Source of the DNA: Hyposmocoma kahamanoa
Lineage: Eukaryota > Arthropoda > Insecta > Lepidoptera > Cosmopterigidae
Reading direction: 5' to 3'
Length of the DNA stretch: 64,000 nt
NCBI RefSeq assembly: GCF_003589595.1
Contig: NW_020654422.1
Location: 10,256,226 to 10,320,225 of the forward strand
Shown: piece after piece, positions 1 through 12,999 of the stretch
Numbering within the stretch: the stretch's first letter is position 1
Layout: every line of letters begins with the position of its first letter
Notes under the pieces: model-generated
Database searches by the model: none
Seen by the model: only the letters and a program-made list of their open reading frames with translations
Told to the model about the DNA's origin: nothing
Translations under genes and position numbers: made by a program

Positions 1-1550
1 AGGGTAAACATTTTTTCTACACACCTTCATGAGAAGTACTTATTAGAAACACTTAAAACTTTTGCAAACGCGAGATTAGTGCTTGGCCAAGATTCCGTGC
101 CGCTCAGTGTATGTGTATAGATAAAAGCATTTTAGTTGTCATACAAAATCATCGATGATCGCGAAACAAATTCGTAAACATCTCAGTATTAAATCTCACA
201 CGTACCTAATTGTACGGTTAAGTGAAATCGCATATTATTTTTATTTATTCGAAAACTCATTTTAAAAATCATTTTACTACTAAGTTTCACAGTAAACGCA
301 TATTTGAAGATACAGAGAATATAAAGATATCATTTACTTTTATTTTTTAAACCTCTTTAAATCATCAAATGCGGCTTATTTAAAAAAAAAATATTTTAAA
401 TGACAGCGTCAACAAATTAATCTATTAAAGGAGAGGGCTTCGATTCCACCGATTATCTACATTTAACTTAACATCAAAAATGAATTACGTCACTGAGATG
501 CTAACAATGGGCGCGCATAACGCTTCATTGAGACCCGTGTAAAGCGGCCGCCGCGTGCGCTGCGACAAAAATACATATAAAAAGCTAAATAAAAGTTTAA
601 AAAAGGTAAAAAGTGAGGTAAACAAGACGGGCGTTTTTTATGAGGTGCGCCGACAATAGTGTTTTGGTAGGGTGGCACAAGTACAGCACGAGCGTAAAAC
701 GTTCACATCTGCGCCATAGATTTATAAGTAGCGCAACATTACTGCTACTGTTTTACTGATTTGTTACTAGTAACATAGTAGCAATGACTTATAAGAATAT
801 AAGAATAGATAGCAACAAACTAATAAAAAACGCAAATATTCAATAGGCACAAACGATGTAACACTAATTTGCAAAAAGAAAAAACGAGCACTGACTCTTT
901 TCGGTACTATGACTATTAGTGTAAGGAAGTAATAAAATATGTTAATGCAACTAACTGAAATAAAAATTATTTACTAAGATTTTAATGTTGAACTATTGAT
1001 ATGTAAATTAGTCTTACTTAATTTCCTTGTTTACAAAAAAGTGACTTCTCTCTTTAGTTAGCAATAAATAGTTACAAAAGGATATTGACTGATATGACTT
1101 CTGGAAATTTTCGCAACACGCTTTGAATGAACGTGCAAATTCGGCCTTAATAACAGTTATAAGCTCTCGCATCGGACTATAATTAACTTTAAGTAGGCAC
1201 ATCTAGATTTAAAACGGCCTATGGGAATGAGGTCGGGACTTCGTGCTGGCTAGAGATGTGCGCCGATTGTAAAATCGACGGTGATGGTTTTTAAACCGGC
1301 GCCGGCGACGTGATCGTCGTGAAATCGGCGTAACATATATTTTTCAGATGTTTAAAAACTCACTAAAGCCTTGCGTGAATCAACTCTTGTATTCATATTT
1401 TTGTATACTTCTAATTTTGTACTTGAGTAGGTAGGTACAAATGTTACTAACAGTAATCAACTTAAACAATGTTTGTAAAAAAATCACATAAAAATCCTAA
1501 CATAAAATCTGGTCTAAACGTTGACAAAAACGTAATTAATTTAAATTTTA
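1..1550. other. intergenic AT-rich DNA
   Basis: No coding region, RNA gene or clear repeat is supported here. There is a small GC-rich patch at about 1255-1335 that contains short inverted segments (cgccgatt...aatcggcg) and ggcgccggcg. Short open frames are random in composition. Confidence 0.6.
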
Positions 1551-1559
1551 TGACAATGT

Positions 1560-2010
1560 ATAGAAATGTAGTAAATAAATGAGCTAATATTACGCCGGCC
1601 ATGTGAAAAATCGTCAACGACTGTTGCGCGCCACACGTGTCTAGTGCTAACTAAACGGCTAATCCCGATCTCAGTCAGGTAAGTCTTTACTTCACCCGCT
1701 CGGAATGTGTGAGGATTATCTTCCATGAAGATAGTAGCAGGTGTGATGGCTAGTGCTGGTTGTGCATGAGGAATTGGGATTTCTCTGATGTATCGTTGTG
1801 TCATTTTCATTAAAAATTAAGTCCGTAAGACGTTCGTAGGTTTTATCTGCCAAAAACATAACAGACCCTCTACCGTACGGCGTCACTTTTTCGAAACATC
1901 ATAGGTACGTCTGCATAACACTCTCCAGATCTTCTCACCAATCTGCGACGTCGCTCTTCACCAAATAAAGACATTCTGGCTTTGCTTCACATAGGTTCAT
2001 GTCACACGAT
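1560..2010 (-). pseudogene. decayed Tc1-like transposase fragment
   Basis: Read on the minus strand, about 1810-1640 encodes a stretch with RYIREI, then IFMEDN, then EVKTYLTEIGISRL and HVW. This is the spacing of the Tc1 transposase segment that runs from ...RYVxEIL..PH through the catalytic D of (Q/E)DN..PH to ..YLxExGI.... and HVW. Just upstream on the same strand (about 1990-1900) a different frame gives RMSLFGEERRRRLVRRSGECY, which resembles the DESRFxLxxxDGRRRVWRRxGERY block. The two parts lie in different frames and the SPDLNPIE block with the last acidic residue is missing, so the copy is dead. In Tc1 elements the protein cuts and pastes the element at TA sites. No terminal inverted repeats were identified. 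Family assignment rests on motif resemblance only. Confidence 0.5.
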
Positions 2011-2322
2011 TTTGGGGAAACCTCAACCTTGCTTATACGGTGCCCATGGAGTAATTTAGACCTCACAGCCGGGGTGTGCGGCTGTAGGTATATTTCAATT
2101 TCTAGAAATCTCCCTGAGTCCATTGTAGGGTAATAATAATACACTTTTCACTCTGAGATCGTTTTTAGTGTTTGTGTTCTTTGTGTGAAATATAGGTACT
2201 TCCAATTTTGTAAAGCTTGGCTCACAGTATATCGATTTCCTTACTGATCCTGGTCACCTTTCGAATGAGTCGGTGTCTTAAAATCACAGACCATATAAAT
2301 ATGATTATTATTATTTTTATTT

Positions 2323-2578
2323 GATTGGTCAAGTGATTTGCGCACCGGTTTTCATGGTGTCACCAGCTCTGAGGTCCCGGGTTCGATTCCCGGCCGGATC
2401 AATGTAAAAAAACGAACTTTTCTATGTTTGTCTCCAGTCTGGGTGCTTGTATGGTATTGTCGCCGTCGTTGTTTCCGATATTCATAACACAAGTGCTTTA
2501 GTTACTTACTTTGGGATCAGAACAACGTTGTATGTGACGTTGTCTACCATTTATTTAATATTTATTTATTTATTATTG
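2323..2578 (+). mobile_element. tRNA-derived SINE, family B, copy 1
   Basis: The head carries a tRNA-like Pol III promoter: a B box (gggttcgattccc, about 2386-2398) flanked by ccgg...ccgg pairing, preceded by caccggttttcatggtgtcacc. The body (gtctgggtgcttgtatgg, cgttgtttccgatattcataacacaagtgctttagttactt) ends in an A/T-rich tail (tatttatttatttatta). A reverse-oriented copy with the same head and body is at 35923-36152. It is non-autonomous and depends on a LINE for movement. Confidence 0.75.
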
Positions 2579-5556
2579 ATTTTTGAACAGTTGTGAAGAA
2601 AAGTTTTGGGGGCTCGTTCATTTTGCAAAGGGGTTTATCTATTGATACATATGACTTATTATGGTACACAAGTAGTAAATAAGATAATTTGGAATCTTTC
2701 TAGTGTGCCTACTAGATATACTATGGAAGACGAAACCTGTAGTATTACTATTTGGACAATAATTATTTATTTTCAAACAAGGTTAAAGTATGAGGGGATT
2801 TCACTTCGGTACTTTAATGCACAAAGACGTACTTACCTCAAAATCGAATAAATCATACGTAACGGAATTTCCCAACAAATTGAGCAAAACCGTTATAAAT
2901 AACATTTTGTAGGTTGAATATAATTTAAATAGTTTTGGGATTTGATCACAATCGCTTTGGTCGCGGTCAGATCCAACAAAGGACATGGAAGTGACGAAGG
3001 GGCAACTAGCAAAGGCACCCAGAGTAAAACGTGGTTGACCGCCCCGACCGCCTGCAGAGATGTCAATCACATTCATTTGAATAATATAAGGAACTGCACA
3101 TTATTCCGTTAAGATTTCGCGATATGTTTTATTGAAGCCAACCAACTGAAAATGCGAATTTTGACAAAAAATGTACATTTCCAGAATATTTCACATCGAT
3201 TTGAATTATTTTACGGTTGACCAAGTGGAATTATACTATAACGGTTGGGCTATTGAAATTCAAGAAGTGCTTTTCACTAGCTTCTGATTTTGTTGCGATT
3301 GATTGACAATAAATGGTATTTATAGTAACGTGTACATGTCTGCAACTGCCACTCTATCATTCGTATTCTTAGATCTTTGGTGATAATGATAACTTGTTTT
3401 CGTCAAATCTTTAATAGAAATTCGAAATTCTACAACGTAACGTTTTTTTCCACATAGTTTACAATTTAAGTGCATTCGCCCCGATATATTCTACTGGTGC
3501 TTTCAATATTCGTAACATTATGATATTTTAAGGTTAAGTAAACTTAAGTTTGTTTGTGTATGTATTGGGATAAGCACAAATACTTTGTGAGGTACTGATT
3601 CCAAACCAGCACCTCAAGTTTTAATTGCTGTACCGTATCAAGATTTATATCGTGGCAGTTAACTTTTGTTTATGAATTATGTGCGGAGCTCCCTCGCTAA
3701 TATTTTGAAAAAGCGGCGTGGTGGTTTGTCCCCGGTATTCGCGTTGGATGGCAACGCGGACGGGGTCGCAGTTAAGCCGTGTTTTTCATCGCAGCCCCCG
3801 CTCCCATCTCTCCTTGCTGAAAAAAGATACCAATTTTACACGCTCATTAATTATTTAAATCTCATTAAACAGCCGCAAGTTTCCCTCCTGTTTTGTAATT
3901 TCTCGACGTTACTCGTGCCTAATTCAAGCCGTTGGACGGACAGGGACTGTCTTCGGACTGGCAAAACAAATTAAAAAATTAACTGCTTTCTTGAAAGGAA
4001 AATCTCCAGGCTTTCAACAAACATTCGAGTTTCTTTATCTGTGTTTAATTAACATTGTTATTATTCCTTTTGTTTTACTAAGGCATGATGTTCATTTGAG
4101 CTGAACATGTAAAATTATTTAACACAAACCCTGTGACCGTTTATCTCATCGTTCAGAGCCAAATACATGAAATTAAATAAACGACATTCCCAGAAGAACC
4201 GTGTTATAAAAATCCATTTACGAGCTTCAAAGTCATTTAGTTAAACAGGAAATTATACAGCGTTGTTGTAGGTACTTGAGCGCTGTCGTCGCTTCCGATT
4301 GGATGATAAAGTCTCTAAAGATGTCTTGTTTCTGAAGAATGTTTGAAAATTAGGAAATTAAGCTGCGCCGGCACATGAAAGGTGCGGAAACGCGGCTTTC
4401 CTTGCTGCGTTGGTGTCTACTCTTGACGCATCACCAAACCGCACAATGTCTCTGAATTAATAACGCTGTCTCTAACATACAATTTTTGCATGTTTAGCTA
4501 TTTCATATTTATCTAAATAGTGCTCTTTACGTAACCATGCAACTGTACATTTTTTTAATCGTTTATATTTGCCTACGTGGTAGATATAAATAGCTGGAGT
4601 ATACTTTACCCCTGACTTATATTTAAAATTTGCTGAGGTAAGTAGGTACTCAAACAGAATATTTAAATGAGTACGTACGTCCATTTTTCATTGTTGTTAT
4701 TGTCGGCAGCCACTATGCCGAACCTTTAAGATACTTTACAGCATGAATCTTATGATCGTTAAATGCAACAAATTCTTATTTATTATAATTTCTTTTTTTT
4801 GTTGATCGAGTGAGTCTTAAGATGGGAGGGTGAGGCGGCACCCCCTCGGACCGAGGTGGGAGTGGAGATCACTCGCCCGTGCTTTAATTGCTTTTCACTT
4901 AGCAACCGCTCATGAACAGAGAACGCTCGCAAAAATGAAGAAAAAATCATTACATCAACATCTTTTAGAGATTGCCCAGATTTAGGACGTTTGTAGAGAC
5001 AGCGACCTTCTTATATAACGCTTTCCTCTTTCTTGTTTTTCCAGCGCGCCTCATTTCCGGAAGGGGGTCGCGAGGCGGCGCGGGCGCGGGTGGCGAGGGG
5101 CCTAAGTAATTTCGCTTAAGAACTCTAAACGTAATTAGTGTAGGGCGTGCAAAGGGAAGGGCTTGAAAGTTGGAGAGGGTTGCGTCCCGCGCCGCTCGTC
5201 GCCGCCGCCGCGCGCCGCCTGAATATTTGATCGCGCTTGTCTTCGATAATATTTGCCGGAGGAGGTTTCCGTAAACACGAGCACATTTCCCCATCTACTT
5301 ATCTGTACTTTGCTTCACTCCGCTTCTCAAAGCTGTCGCGCGCTTTTAATTGGAGCCGACGTTATTTGTAAGTAGACTTGTGAGAGAATTAAAATCGCGC
5401 GCAACGTCGCTCCCGAATTACTTAAAATGTTTTTAATATTATTAAGTTTTTTGGCAAAATTTTCCTTTCACTCATAACGTCTTTGTAGGACTTCAAACAA
5501 ATTTACTGCCTTTTCTATATCACGAGGCTGTATAGACATATATATTATTATTTATA

Positions 5557-5612
5557 ATAACTTGGTACTTGGAGTTGCGGACACCAGCCCGTTACACCAA
5601 GTACCAAGTATT
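5557..5612. repeat. inverted repeat, short stem
   Basis: Arms cttggtacttgg (5561-5572) and ccaagtaccaag (5597-5608) pair perfectly over 12 bp, with partial extension on the outer side. The spacer is 24 bases. The function is unknown; it may be a fragment of a palindromic MITE. Confidence 0.6.
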
Positions 5613-8600
5613 ATTATTTATCTGAGATTTGTTTATTAAACTCGCATACTTACAATATAATCTCTACATTTACGTAATATAGGTTTTTAATTTCTCTGAA
5701 GTAATAACAGGGACATTGTCTCCCATCAATAAAGCAAGCAGGTATCAAATGCCAGTCAATTTTGCCTAGTTCTTTCCAGGAGTAAAATGTAAATACGAAA
5801 TGAGTATTCATTTGATAGCCTAAAAGGGCAACAATTTACAAATTCAAAAGGTCTGTGAAACAAGAGCGCGAATTAGAATTTGTAATTAGAATGAAGCAAC
5901 GCAGCGGCCACTCCTACAACATTTGATTAGCAATTATGATAATTTGACTTAGAGTAGGGTAAGATTTCTCCTAATTTGTTAGTTAAATTATTATCACGAC
6001 TGCCAGGACACTGACATGACCTTACTAATTACTATTTTATTCTTAATTTCTGGTACTTTACAAATATATTCTGAATATTGTTATAGCTACCTGATGTTCG
6101 TTGGACATCAAATTTGAAATGCAATGCCAATAATTTTCTGTTTATTTCACTTAATTTGTAAGACACGTGTTATACAGTGGACAGCAGGGCTAAGTTAGTA
6201 TTTAAACTTTTAATTCATGCAACATATAACAACAATCCAAAGTGTAAAAGCTGAGTCTGCCGGTAACCGCGCATTTTCTATTTGGCGGAAAAACAAAAAG
6301 GTATGCAGATGAGGGTATTGGACAGACGAGTGGCATTTTCGGAGATTAATCGTTTAATTGTCGAAATTAATGTATCGTGAAACAATAATAAACGCGTCGC
6401 AACGCTATCGCTGCCCTGGCGCTGCAGGGGTGACAAAAACATTGTGCAAAAAGTGTAGCGACAGTGGCTATGGGTGAGACGCAGATTTTACTTTTTCTTG
6501 CACGCCGCGGTGCAATTTAATTATCGGAGCGAGCTCCCGCGCTTTACCCTTTTGTATCTTAACCCCCGGATGAAAAAATACTCACCCATAAAATAGAGGA
6601 CGGGTACGAAAAAAGGAGCGTATGCAAATTCGGGATAAAATATAGCCCGTAAATGCCACCGTTTCTAAAAGAATATTAGAGACGTTTTTCAGTGGGTGGA
6701 TGGGGGTTACTTTATACTTTGTCTCCTCGCGCTAAGTACTGCAGCACGGGTGTCCGCGAAGGAATCCGCCCTTAATTTGCAACTGTTGTTCGCCGATAAA
6801 TCAACCCGTGCTCCTTAGGTGCGTAGCTGTTTTATACTATATACCACTAAGGTTTCTCTAGTATTATTAAAAACAAAGTTCTAAACATTTATTTGTAAGA
6901 TTTACTTATAGTCGTAACTGTTGTGTACTACTGCGCAATTAAAATAATTAATTACTTACTAGGGTTTTTGTAAAAGAACAAAAAGGCTTGCGTGTAAAAG
7001 AGCCCTTTGAGACTCAGGGAAATCCGAGTACAAGCATACATTGCTAACTGATTAGGATTTACTATATATGACTCCTATTGCAGTAATATGCATGCGGGTA
7101 ATACAAAACATAAAATATTGTAGGCAGTTAACAGAAGCTTAATTACATTGAAAGTAGTCTATATGTAGAGACACCGACAAAGGTAGCTTTTTACTCGGTA
7201 AATAATGAGGGGTCAGCCAAAGAGGAATGAGTTAATAGGTGTTTTAATTATTGACGACAGGACAGCGGGGGGTTCGAGGGAGGGGAGGAGCAGAAAGAGA
7301 CAACATCAAATATTTAACGCGTAATGCCGGCCGCGCTCTCGCTTGTAATTAAAGCGTTCTTTCCTTTTTTCAGCGGCCTGATACAATATTCAGCATGAGA
7401 AGGAAGCGCTCCGGTGGCGGGGTGGCGCCTCCATTGTATTCGCTAAGGAAGATAAATTAAAAAATATAATTACAAGGCGGCCGCCATAATTCTCGGCAGG
7501 CGGGCAGTGGGTGGCGGGCGGTGTGCGGGAGGGGAATAGTGGAGGAGCGGGCGCTCCCGGAGGAGGCTTCTTAAATATTTGGGGATAGCGCGTACATACG
7601 CATTACGTAAATTAATGACACGGATTCGAGGAAGGATGGCGAAACCCGCACTCCGCACCCCTCCCCCGCGTCGCCACTGTTTGTTTTGTTTTAATGTGCG
7701 TTGTTAACGACGTTATTAGATCCGAATTATAATGCGCGCTCTTCGCCTACTCTCTCCGCGCCTGCCGCCGCCGGTGGCCGGATTGATTGGGCTAATGACG
7801 TTCTTTTATTCGCATAATTGCAAGAATCCGACTTCGACCCTCCGTTGATTCCGTCCAATTTATAACTTTGATGAAATATACCAGTCATTAATTTGGAGTT
7901 AAGTTCGTCATTAAGGAGAAAGCTATCTAATGTCTCTACATTTTGGGAGTTAAGAACAAGTTTAGCCTATTAAAGCCAATTTTAAACGTTAAAGTTTAAA
8001 CCTTACAGCTAAGTTTGAACAAATAATAAATCATATGTAGAAATACGTACGTAACTAATAATCCCCAAGTGCGGTATTCACATATTCAATTAGCCTGTAC
8101 TGGCTTCCACTTCATTGGATAGATTTAAGTACGTCTATAAGCTCATTAGTAGTCAAAACGTATACAGTGGGTGATAAAAACTGGTCCAACCTTGAGTCTA
8201 CCGGCGGACAGCGTGGTAGATTTAGAGCCGGCTGTAGCGGTCATGTGTGCGTGAATCGCGCATGCCCCACATAGGGCTCAACAAGTGTCTCCATGTGCTC
8301 ACCTATTTCACTTTCATTGTTGATGTGATCGGAAAAAAGATTCTTCAGTAAAACCACCCAACTTCACTGTGCCATCTAGCTCATTTTGGTTTTAGATACC
8401 TACGGTTCTTTAGCTCTAACTTCTGTATCCAGTATGAAATGTTTGTACGTGCCAATGTACGATTATAAATCTCAAAATTAATGATTATAAAAAAAAATAA
8501 CTAAAATAATTCATTATCGTAGCTATCAAATTGAAATCCTAACGTCACCACATTTCCTGAATGTTTTCAAAAATAATTAACTTAAAACACACGACAGACT

Positions 8601-10405
8601 TAGAGCAAGTAATATTAATTTATTTAATATAAATTTTATGAAACTCGTATATACTTTTGTAACCTGTTTTCTTGGAAGCCTTCAATCAACCTATGGCTAC
8701 CTAGAAGACCTTATGTTGAAACATTGTTCAGCCTTATTTATTACTTATGAAAAGGACATACTAAGTTCTTCGTCGTCTCAGCGTCTCTAATATGCGCTCG
8801 CTTTGCCTCGCTCATACTGTAGGTATAGTATAAGCTAGGCTACTGTCTATGTATCAAAGAAAAGTTACCACAAACAAAATATTAAAACGAAACCTTCACA
8901 CCTTTACTACATTGTCTATATACCAGACGTATTCATATTAATTATCCTAACTCGATCTCAACCCAAATACAGTGCACAAGTTTATGTTCACTGATTTGTA
9001 TTACCTACTCATTACGAAACATGAAGTGTACCTGAAAGTCTTCCACATAAAATCCAACAAGTGTATCCCACATGACTCCCCTATCCCCCAACACCCGTCC
9101 CCCTGTCACGTCCGAACGTTTTTGAATCGGTCAACTGAACAATTTGTCATTTTAAACTCGTAATATAAACAAATTTCAATAGACAATATATTAATAAACA
9201 TTGATAATATTAAGCACTTTACTCTTTTCGGAAGTGAACAGATTTCACATTTAGCCTGCTGTACTTTAGAACAGTATTCGTTTAGAGTATTGATCGACAT
9301 AATGGTATTTAAAATTTTGAACACGGAACAACAAACCATTTTCTACACAAATGATTTAAATTATGTACGATCGAGTCGGTGCGTACGCTGTAGCTATGCT
9401 TATCGGGGTACGGCGTAGTTCGAAGGGTTCTCAAAAGAAAACTTATTAATTTTCGTCATTATGAATTCCGCGAGCGAAACTCGAACGTCTAATTTCAACC
9501 CTAACTTATCAAGACGCGAATAAAAAAGTTCACCCCGGCGCACCCCACGCTCACCCCCTTGTTTAAAACGCCGGCGAAAAAAGAAGCACATAAAAATGCA
9601 TGAGGCCTTCCTCGTTATAAGGAAAGGGTAGCGCCCCCCTACCCCCCTCTTAGGAGGTAGCCGTAAAAATCGTCTCTAATTTAAATTTGGGAAGTTTCGC
9701 GAGGCGCGTGGCAACGTTGATGTCTTGATAAATGCGAGCGAATTCTACTAATTTGGAGTCTTCAGCTCTGGGAACTTTTAATTGCGCGGGTATAAATCGC
9801 GCTAGAGATTACTCCATTAGGAGGACGCATTAATTTCATTTCGTGACAAAATGGCGGGCTGCTCTAGCTACATTTAGATAAGCATCGTTCATTGTTCCCG
9901 ACAGGCGGCAAAGTCCGGCCGGCAAACGCAGCACTCGCCGCCGAGCACAAATCGCACGATGAGCGCGATTATCTTCCGCCACCGATACCAACCAATGACC
10001 TATTCACCGTATGATTTCTCATTATTATTACAATCATTACACCAGACGTCCAGCCAAATTATATAGATCTCGCTTTGAGATGTCGTTCCTAGTCCGATCT
10101 TTGTTTTTGTCATTATAAAAGGAATTCATGTATTTATACAATAAATTGCAATGGTTATTAAGACCAGTACAGGTGTTCTAAAAGTTCTTTTAATCACGCG
10201 TTAATTTTTTTAGAGTGGCTAGTGATCTTAGGATTACGCGCGTGCTACGTAATTGCTACGAAGTTTGAAACTTTGTTGCTTCTATAGGTCAACGAAACGA
10301 ATTATGTCATCAGTTTTCTGTTTGTGTATTAATGTTTTTAAATGTTTCACATTTTACAGTATAACTACAACACTTCTTTAGAAGTGTCTACAATATTTTG
10401 TAGAT

Positions 10406-10553
10406 AGGAATTGAAACTATTTTTTTCGGATCTAAATCGCGTATATTTCTTTTTTCGAACAAACCAACGTTTCGGACCCTTTACAGGTTCCATGGTCAGG
10501 GCTGACTGTTTCATTTTCTATGTATAACAGTCGCGAAAACCTAAGAACTCGAT
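10406..10553 (+). mobile_element. dispersed MITE family D, copy 1
   Basis: It contains ggaattgaaactattttt, cggatctaaatcgcgtat, tttcgaacaaacc, and a right end of aacctaagaactcgat. Related copies are at 20971-21138, 60520-60665, and split around the mariner at 27914-27927/29207-29262. The right end matches the reverse complement of the left end of the 60520 copy (atcgagttcttaggtt), so the family has terminal inverted repeats and no coding capacity. Confidence 0.7.
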
Positions 10554-12405
10554 AAATATTTTGCAGAAGTAATTTTCAGCGTTTAAATTTGTATACGTCA
10601 TGTTTTCTTTGTTTCTCTTTTACAAGCGAATTCGCAATTAATAAATACTTATTATTCTTGCTCGCAGAACTTTCTACTCGAAGTAATTAAAACAAACAAA
10701 GTTTGTTTTGAGTGAGCAATTAATGATTCCGCGTGGCGAGTATCGCCTTGTTCCTGCTCATTAAAGCGGGACAAAGCGCCTGTTGGCGGACTTCGACGGT
10801 GTAATGTTATTCATTTAGGAAAGTCAAAGGTTGTATTTGCAAAAAAAATATAAGTCGGAGGAGAGCGGACGGTGGCATTTTTTCCATTCGGCGCGTTCCA
10901 TTAGCGTGCCTTTGTTTGGCGGGAGCGCGCAAATTAATTTAGCTCTCCCGCCATTTCCTTGCGCCGCCGCCCGCGCGTCGCCCACACCCCCGCCTCGCCC
11001 TTTTTTGTCTACGCCTTGCTCGACGTATCGTTTTCTTCTTTATGGCTCATTAGGCAGCATTGTCGCCATTGTTTTTTTTTTCGCATAACCCCCGAGATCT
11101 AATTATTACGATCAGCAAATCGACCAACCGATATTGTCACTACTGACCGAAATCAAAACGTAGATTAATACATTATTACATTATCTTGATTTATGTATAA
11201 CAACGTGATTGGTGGTATGATCCAGCCAGAAAACTTTTTTCTTACCTGGTTCTAATCTTTACAGTACAAAAAAATCCTTTAACTATTTTAATTTTAAAAG
11301 AGTAAAATATGACCTATACAATAATTAAAACGAAAATTCAAATAAATTTAATGATGCCTCGTGTCGTAGTACAAATCGTTAGAAGAGAAGATTATTTTTT
11401 CATTCCTTATAAGAGGATCATATCGCAGCGCAGAGAAAAGCCTTTAATTTTTTCTCTTGTTACATTCAATACCCAGAAGTTACTAAAGTACGTAAGTAGG
11501 TGTTTATGTTAAAATATCTTCTCGATTATGGCGACACGTCGTATTGCGCGTATTTTGTTTATACTTAGAGTTTTTTTTATCGGAATCTCTAAATGAATAA
11601 GCAAACATCACAAGACACAGTACATAATATTCCATCTTTATCTTGATGTGAATTTACCTCATGTTAAAATAATATCCTAAATGATAAAATACTTCAATAA
11701 ACACATGGAATTCAATGAAATTGTAAAAACAGAAGAAATTATCGTAGCATAACAATTTTTGCAAAATGCATAAATATTTATCTGGGACATACTTAAAAAC
11801 TACGAGCATAACATTAATTATTTCTTCTTTTTATTTGTTAATTCACTAACGCTTATTATTTGCCTTAAAATAATTAACTAAAACCTTCACAGTATAGTAA
11901 CAACTGCAATGCGCAAACGCATCTACTACATACCTTTATCGATGTAAGTTCTATCTATACGCAAATGGCATTTTTTACTTTTGTTTAAAATTAACAAGAG
12001 TGAAAGTAATAATTACTTACCTTTAAAGAAATTGTAATACAGTATGCTCGGTCCCATGGAGAGAAGGCAACTGGCTCTGTGACCCACAGTTTTTTACCCC
12101 GCGCGTGCCGTTGCCGTCCCGCGGCTCACGCCGGTTAAGTAACCCTTGCGTACGATGCGCTGCCACCCCATGGTGCATCGTCGTTCTTTAAGTTGCATGC
12201 TAATGTTTTTTTATTATTTATTTTGTTCATTACGATTTTTAACTCTTGTACTGGTTGGTAGGATTTAGAAATACATTCCTTTACTTACAACCACGGCTAA
12301 TTTTCAAAATATTTTATATTAGGTACCAGTATACGACAGAAATAGGATTCAATAAATAAACCAAAATAATAAAACATAAATAAATAATAAAATAAAAAAT
12401 AAACC

Positions 12406-12487
12406 AAAACTTTTCGCTGTCCCACTAATGTCTACTAATAAATAGGGTTATTTAGTAGTAGACATTAGTGGGACAGTGAAAAGTTTT
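12406..12487. repeat. 39-bp hairpin with 4-base loop
   Basis: Left arm 12406-12444, loop gggt (12445-12448) and right arm 12449-12487 pair at 37 of 39 positions. The core is ctgtcccactaatgtctact and its complement. The near-perfect match means the inversion is recent. It may be a snap-back transposon remnant; a small-RNA precursor is possible but not supported by flanking features. Confidence 0.85.
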
Positions 12488-12555
12488 GCACTTATAATTA
12501 ATTCAAATAACTAAAGACTAAAGTTCAATACCAGAATTAAGTAATTGAATTTGTT

Positions 12556-12640
12556 TTATAATATCAAGTGACGGGACGAATAAGTAATGCGCCTGATGGT
12601 AAGCTACACTCCCGTCCAATATGAACTTATTGTACAGTAA
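12556..12640 (+). repeat. dispersed repeat family C, head fragment
   Basis: It holds the family head (atcaagtgacgggacgaataagt, then gcgcctgatggtaagctacac) seen in full at 44935-45232 and 30268-30511. Only the first 80 bases or so remain here. Confidence 0.7.
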
Positions 12641-12966
12641 GTTTGATACTTAACCATTAATTTCGATTCTACGAGTATACCACTTTCATGTCAAGTTTGA
12701 CGTGATCGTAACAGTATCATAGAAACAATTGCTTAAATGTACTCTGATTCAATTCGTAATAGCTCTACAGTTAAAAAGAGAGATTTAATAAAGTGAAAAA
12801 GAAAGAAATATTCTTATCGTGCGCTCCAACTTCGTCAGCTAAAAAATTGTAATTAATTACTTAGTAGACACGTTTTAAATTCTTAATTAAGCAATCCGTA
12901 CTTTCTCCCGCCTATAAATTAGATCGAGCCGTTTCCATAGAGACTACTCATCCTTTAAAGCGGGCC

Positions 12967-12985
12967 GGGGGGGGGGGGGGGGGGG
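12967..12985 (+). repeat. G homopolymer (G19)
   Basis: An uninterrupted run of 19 G follows gcggggcc-like sequence. It is a likely slippage site. The length may be unreliable in the assembly, and the run could form a quadruplex. Confidence 0.9.
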
Positions 12986-12999
12986 CTTTACAAAAAATA

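Larger units (their letters stand above)
2590..12400. other. long intergenic region with GC/CpG-rich islands
   Basis: No gene could be supported. Against an AT-rich background there are GC/CpG-rich, non-repetitive patches at about 3690-3810, 4800-5340, 6400-6830, 7250-7880, 9360-9990 and 10700-11100. Several mix G+C-rich words with homeodomain-type TAATTA cores, for example taattaaagcgttctttcc near 7345. That composition is what one would expect of conserved cis-regulatory DNA around a developmental gene. Conservation cannot be tested from this sequence, so the regulatory role is inference. Confidence 0.35.

Noticed and set aside
1246..1335. tagagatgtgcgccga resembling a hAT terminus
   Set aside because: No matching right end or 8-bp duplication was found.
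2386..2400. B boxes that could indicate true tRNA genes (here and at 25069, 26382, 27347, 31771, 36068, 63117, 63752)
   Set aside because: All sit in SINE heads that lack a proper acceptor stem and are followed by shared SINE bodies; none folds as a complete tRNA.
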